A stretch of 64,000 bases of DNA from Clostridia bacterium. GTDB taxonomy: Bacteria > Bacillota_A > Clostridia > Christensenellales > Aristaeellaceae. Below, in pieces: positions 61,985 to 64,000 of this stretch. The position numbers were made by a program, and so were the translations under genes. Location: the NCBI GenBank assembly GCA_017430945.1, contig JAFRMB010000113.1, positions 1-64,000 on the forward strand, read 5' to 3'. The notes under the pieces were generated by a model, which was given only the letters and a program-made list of their open reading frames with translations, was not told the origin of the DNA and did not search any database. Position 1 is the first letter of the stretch, and the number at the start of each line of letters is the position of its first letter.

Positions 61985-62629
61985 ATGAAGTCGATCGTCA
62001 GACTGGTGATATTCGACCTCGACGGAACTTTGATAGATACCGTGCGGATGACAGCGCCGGCCATCCGGGAGGTGGCCGGCCGCTGTCATTTGCCTGTGCC
62101 GACCGAAGCGGCTGTACGCGATGCGATGGGGCTGCATGATTCGCAGTTTTATCCGCGGCTCCTGCCGGATGCCACAGGTGCGCAGCTGGAAGCGTTGGCG
62201 GTGGATGTCGAGCGGCGCGAAGGCGAGATCGCAAGGCAGCTCGGTGCGCGCATCCTGTTCGACGGTGTGGCGGAGATGCTTGAGCGCATGCAGGCACTTG
62301 GCTTCACGATGTGCATCGCCAGCACAGGCAGCCGCGCCCATGTGCGCGACATGTTGGACTGCTCCGGCATTCGGGAGCGCTTTTCGGGCATATGGTGCGA
62401 CGCGGCGGACAAAACAGCGATGACCGGCGAGATCCTGGCAGCTCATACACCCTGTGACGCCGTCTATGTCGGTGATACGGCGATCGACGTCCGCGCGGCC
62501 AGGCGCAACGGCATTTGCGTTTACGGCGCCGGCTTTGGCTATGTGAAGCCGCACGAACGTATGCTGTTTGATGCAGTCGCCGATACGCCGGACGCGCTGC
62601 TGGCACTTCTCACACAAAGGAGGCGTTGA
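61985..62629 (+). CDS. HAD-superfamily phosphatase
   Basis: A 214-residue hydrolase with the four HAD motifs: FDLDGTLIDT (Asp 11 and 13), a Thr/Ser motif in IASTGSRAHV, a Lys (DKTAMTGEIL) and VYVGDTAIDVRAARRNG. It resembles beta-phosphoglucomutase or phosphoglycolate phosphatase types. Here it probably removes phosphate from a sugar phosphate. It begins 10 bp after permease 2 and belongs to the same operon. Confidence 0.85.
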   Translation: MKSIVRLVIFDLDGTLIDTVRMTAPAIREVAGRCHLPVPTEAAVRDAMGLHDSQFYPRLLPDATGAQLEALAVDVERREGEIARQLGARILFDGVAEMLERMQALGFTMCIASTGSRAHVRDMLDCSGIRERFSGIWCDAADKTAMTGEILAAHTPCDAVYVGDTAIDVRAARRNGICVYGAGFGYVKPHERMLFDAVADTPDALLALLTQRRR

Positions 62630-62632
62630 AGC

Positions 62633-63580
62633 TTGGAGGCATATCTTGGCATCGACGGCGGAGGCACCAAAACGAAACTGATCCTCTGCGATCAGGAGGG
62701 CAGGACGCTCGCCGAGGCGACCATGCCCACCTGCAATTATATGCAGGTCGGCATCGACGGCATGAAGGACGTGCTTTCAAAAGGCCTCGATGCCGTTCTG
62801 AACACTTCCGGACTGCAGATCCAACAGATCTCATCGGCCTTTGCCGGCATACCCTGTTTCGGGGATATCAGAGCAGATATACCCGCGCTGCAGGATGCGG
62901 TATCGAGCGCGCTTGGGGCTGTCCCTCACCGGATCGGCAACGACTGTGAGAATTCGCTTGCGGGCACACTGGCAGGCGTGTGCGGGATCAGCCTGATCTG
63001 CGGGACCGGCTCCATCGCGTGCGGATGCAACCGTTCAGGCGAAGTCATGCGCTGTGGCGGCTGGCATCACGCGATCGGCAGCGATGAAGGCAGCGGTTAC
63101 TGGATCGGCATCGAACTGCTCCACGCATTCACGCGTCAAAGCGACGGACGCGACCCGAGGACGCCGCTCTACCGTTTGATCCGCACATCTCTACAGCTGG
63201 ATGAGGATGGCGACGTCATCACGCGCGTGGTCGACGAATGGCGCATGGACCGCACGAAGATCGCGTCGCTCTCCCGACTGATCGGTGATCTCTGCGAGCA
63301 GGGGGACCCGACGGCCGAGAGGATCCTTGACAGGGCGGCGGCAGAGCTTGCGGACATGGCCCTGGCGCTGTACCGCCGGCTCGGATTCACCGGATGCATG
63401 CCCGTCAGTTATTCCGGCGGGATATTCAACATCGGCAGGCCCATACTCGATCCGCTCGCACATAAGCTGCGGGCGTTCGATATGACGCTGTGTGCGCCGA
63501 AGCTTCCGCCGGACCTCGGCGCAGTCGTCCTCGCATGCCGCCATATCGGCGCGCCCATCCCCGTCGGACTTCTCAAATGA
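62633..63580 (+). CDS. BadF/BadG-type N-acetylglucosamine-kinase-like sugar kinase
   Basis: A 315-residue ATPase of the ASKHA fold: GIDGGGTKTKLILCD (phosphate 1), GNDCENSLAGTLAG, GTGSIACGCNRSG (phosphate 2) and GGWHHAIGSDEGSGYWIG. This is the N-acetylglucosamine kinase/BadF group; it probably phosphorylates the sugar released by the glycosidase. It starts with TTG 62633 after AAAGGAGG. It is 3 bp past the HAD gene stop, so expression is tightly linked. Confidence 0.88.
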   Translation: MEAYLGIDGGGTKTKLILCDQEGRTLAEATMPTCNYMQVGIDGMKDVLSKGLDAVLNTSGLQIQQISSAFAGIPCFGDIRADIPALQDAVSSALGAVPHRIGNDCENSLAGTLAGVCGISLICGTGSIACGCNRSGEVMRCGGWHHAIGSDEGSGYWIGIELLHAFTRQSDGRDPRTPLYRLIRTSLQLDEDGDVITRVVDEWRMDRTKIASLSRLIGDLCEQGDPTAERILDRAAAELADMALALYRRLGFTGCMPVSYSGGIFNIGRPILDPLAHKLRAFDMTLCAPKLPPDLGAVVLACRHIGAPIPVGLLK

Positions 63581-63640
63581 ACAACGTACTGCAGCAGACC
63601 GGACGTTTTCGACCCAACGATCGAAGTGAGGTGCTTTTAC

Positions 63641-64000
63641 ATGAAGAGATCCCTTACGCGCTGTATGCTATGGATGCTGACGCTTTCGCTGATCTTCGCG
63701 CTCTGTGTACCGCTCGCCTCTGCCGAGACGGCGGGATCGCTCGTGCCGCAAGCGCTGGATTATACCGAGGATCCCGTCGACATCCCCAACCCGGATCGCG
63801 GCTTTTACCGGGCCAATGACGGCATGGTGGTGCCTGTCGAGGCGACCGAGGGATCCCGGAGCCAGCAGATGAACGTCGGCGCGGAGCCCGCCGAGGTCGC
63901 CGGCGTGACAGTCGATACGCGGATCAGTCACGTGTATTTCGACCTGAGGAACTATTCCAGCAACGCCTTTACGGGCAGAGGAACGCGCTTCAAAGAAGAA
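63641..64000 (+). CDS. Secreted DUF4874-like protein (3' end outside window)
   Basis: The first 120 codons of a gene that runs off the window. GAGGTG lies 8 nt before ATG 63641. A signal peptide is clear (about 1-30, LWMLTLSLIFALCVPLASA). The mature part shows IPNPDRGFYR near its N-terminus, a motif of DUF4874/DUF4832 proteins that are often linked to sugar-degrading loci, followed by HVYFDLRNYSSN. It is 60 bp after the kinase gene and may be a surface hydrolase feeding this pathway. Confidence 0.7.
   Translation, partial: MKRSLTRCMLWMLTLSLIFALCVPLASAETAGSLVPQALDYTEDPVDIPNPDRGFYRANDGMVVPVEATEGSRSQQMNVGAEPAEVAGVTVDTRISHVYFDLRNYSSNAFTGRGTRFKEE

Overview
The window reads as chromosomal DNA of an anaerobic, probably Gram-positive Clostridia-type bacterium (Bacillota). 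The support is indirect: strong GGAGG ribosome-binding sites with frequent TTG and GTG starts; near-consensus sigma-A promoters; a class III (anaerobic) ribonucleotide reductase with NrdR boxes; a CIRCE element; a glgC-glgD-glgA cluster; a SpoVK-like ATPase; and families typical of Clostridia (DUF1292, DUF951, DUF4230, DUF5685, DUF6062, XpaC, DUF4428). The DNA looks moderately GC-rich by eye, which gives long antisense open frames that are not genes. No rRNA, prophage or CRISPR array is visible.

Layout. 1-140: an array of five hairpins resembling the end of an IS200/IS605-type element. 0.2-6.2 kb: M20 amidohydrolase, a 27-residue membrane peptide, a DUF4230 protein, htpG under a CIRCE operator, and an XRE regulator with a repeat-rich tail. 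6.4-16.8 kb: housekeeping genes (DUF2232, rplI, dnaB, tRNA-Leu, an ECF sigma/anti-sigma pair, a SIMPL-domain protein, DUF1292, lon, engB, aspartate kinase). 16.9-22.2 kb (minus): SpoVK-like AAA ATPase and glycogen synthesis genes; glgA carries a histone-H1-like tail. 22.5-30 kb: a metal-binding-type lipoprotein overlapping rnhA, then on the minus strand a tyrosine recombinase, a Cys-cluster protein, DUF6062, zinc-ribbon, J-domain and DUF5685 proteins, and radA. 30.2-39.7 kb: a degenerate metallophosphoesterase, two tandem XpaC-like paralogues with a DUF4428 zinc protein, a catalytically degenerate M1-like membrane protein, two tandem signal peptidases, DUF951, an orphan DNA methyltransferase and a DUF2284 protein. 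40-42.4 kb: nrdD.

42.5-53.6 kb is a sugar or polyol locus. A minus-strand operon encodes an Rbs-type ABC importer, a GntR/FCD regulator, an SDR, an epimerase of the AlsE type, a P5C-reductase-like protein and an Ldh2-type dehydrogenase. A RpiB-like isomerase and an aldo/keto reductase diverge from it. Importer plus RpiB-like plus AlsE-like resembles the D-allose pathway, but no sugar kinase is present. 53.9-64 kb is a second glycan locus: two family-4 glycosidases, a SIS-domain protein, a GntR/UTRA regulator, a binding protein and two permeases without their own ATPase, a HAD phosphatase, a BadF/GlcNAc-kinase-type kinase, and the start of a secreted DUF4874-like protein cut by the window edge.

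The least conventional items are the two accessory sugar loci, the cluster of enzyme folds with missing catalytic residues (30-36 kb), the H1-like tail on glycogen synthase, and the 113-nt imperfectly nested inverted repeat between htpG and the DUF4230 gene. All functional calls come from reading motifs and context; no database search was run.
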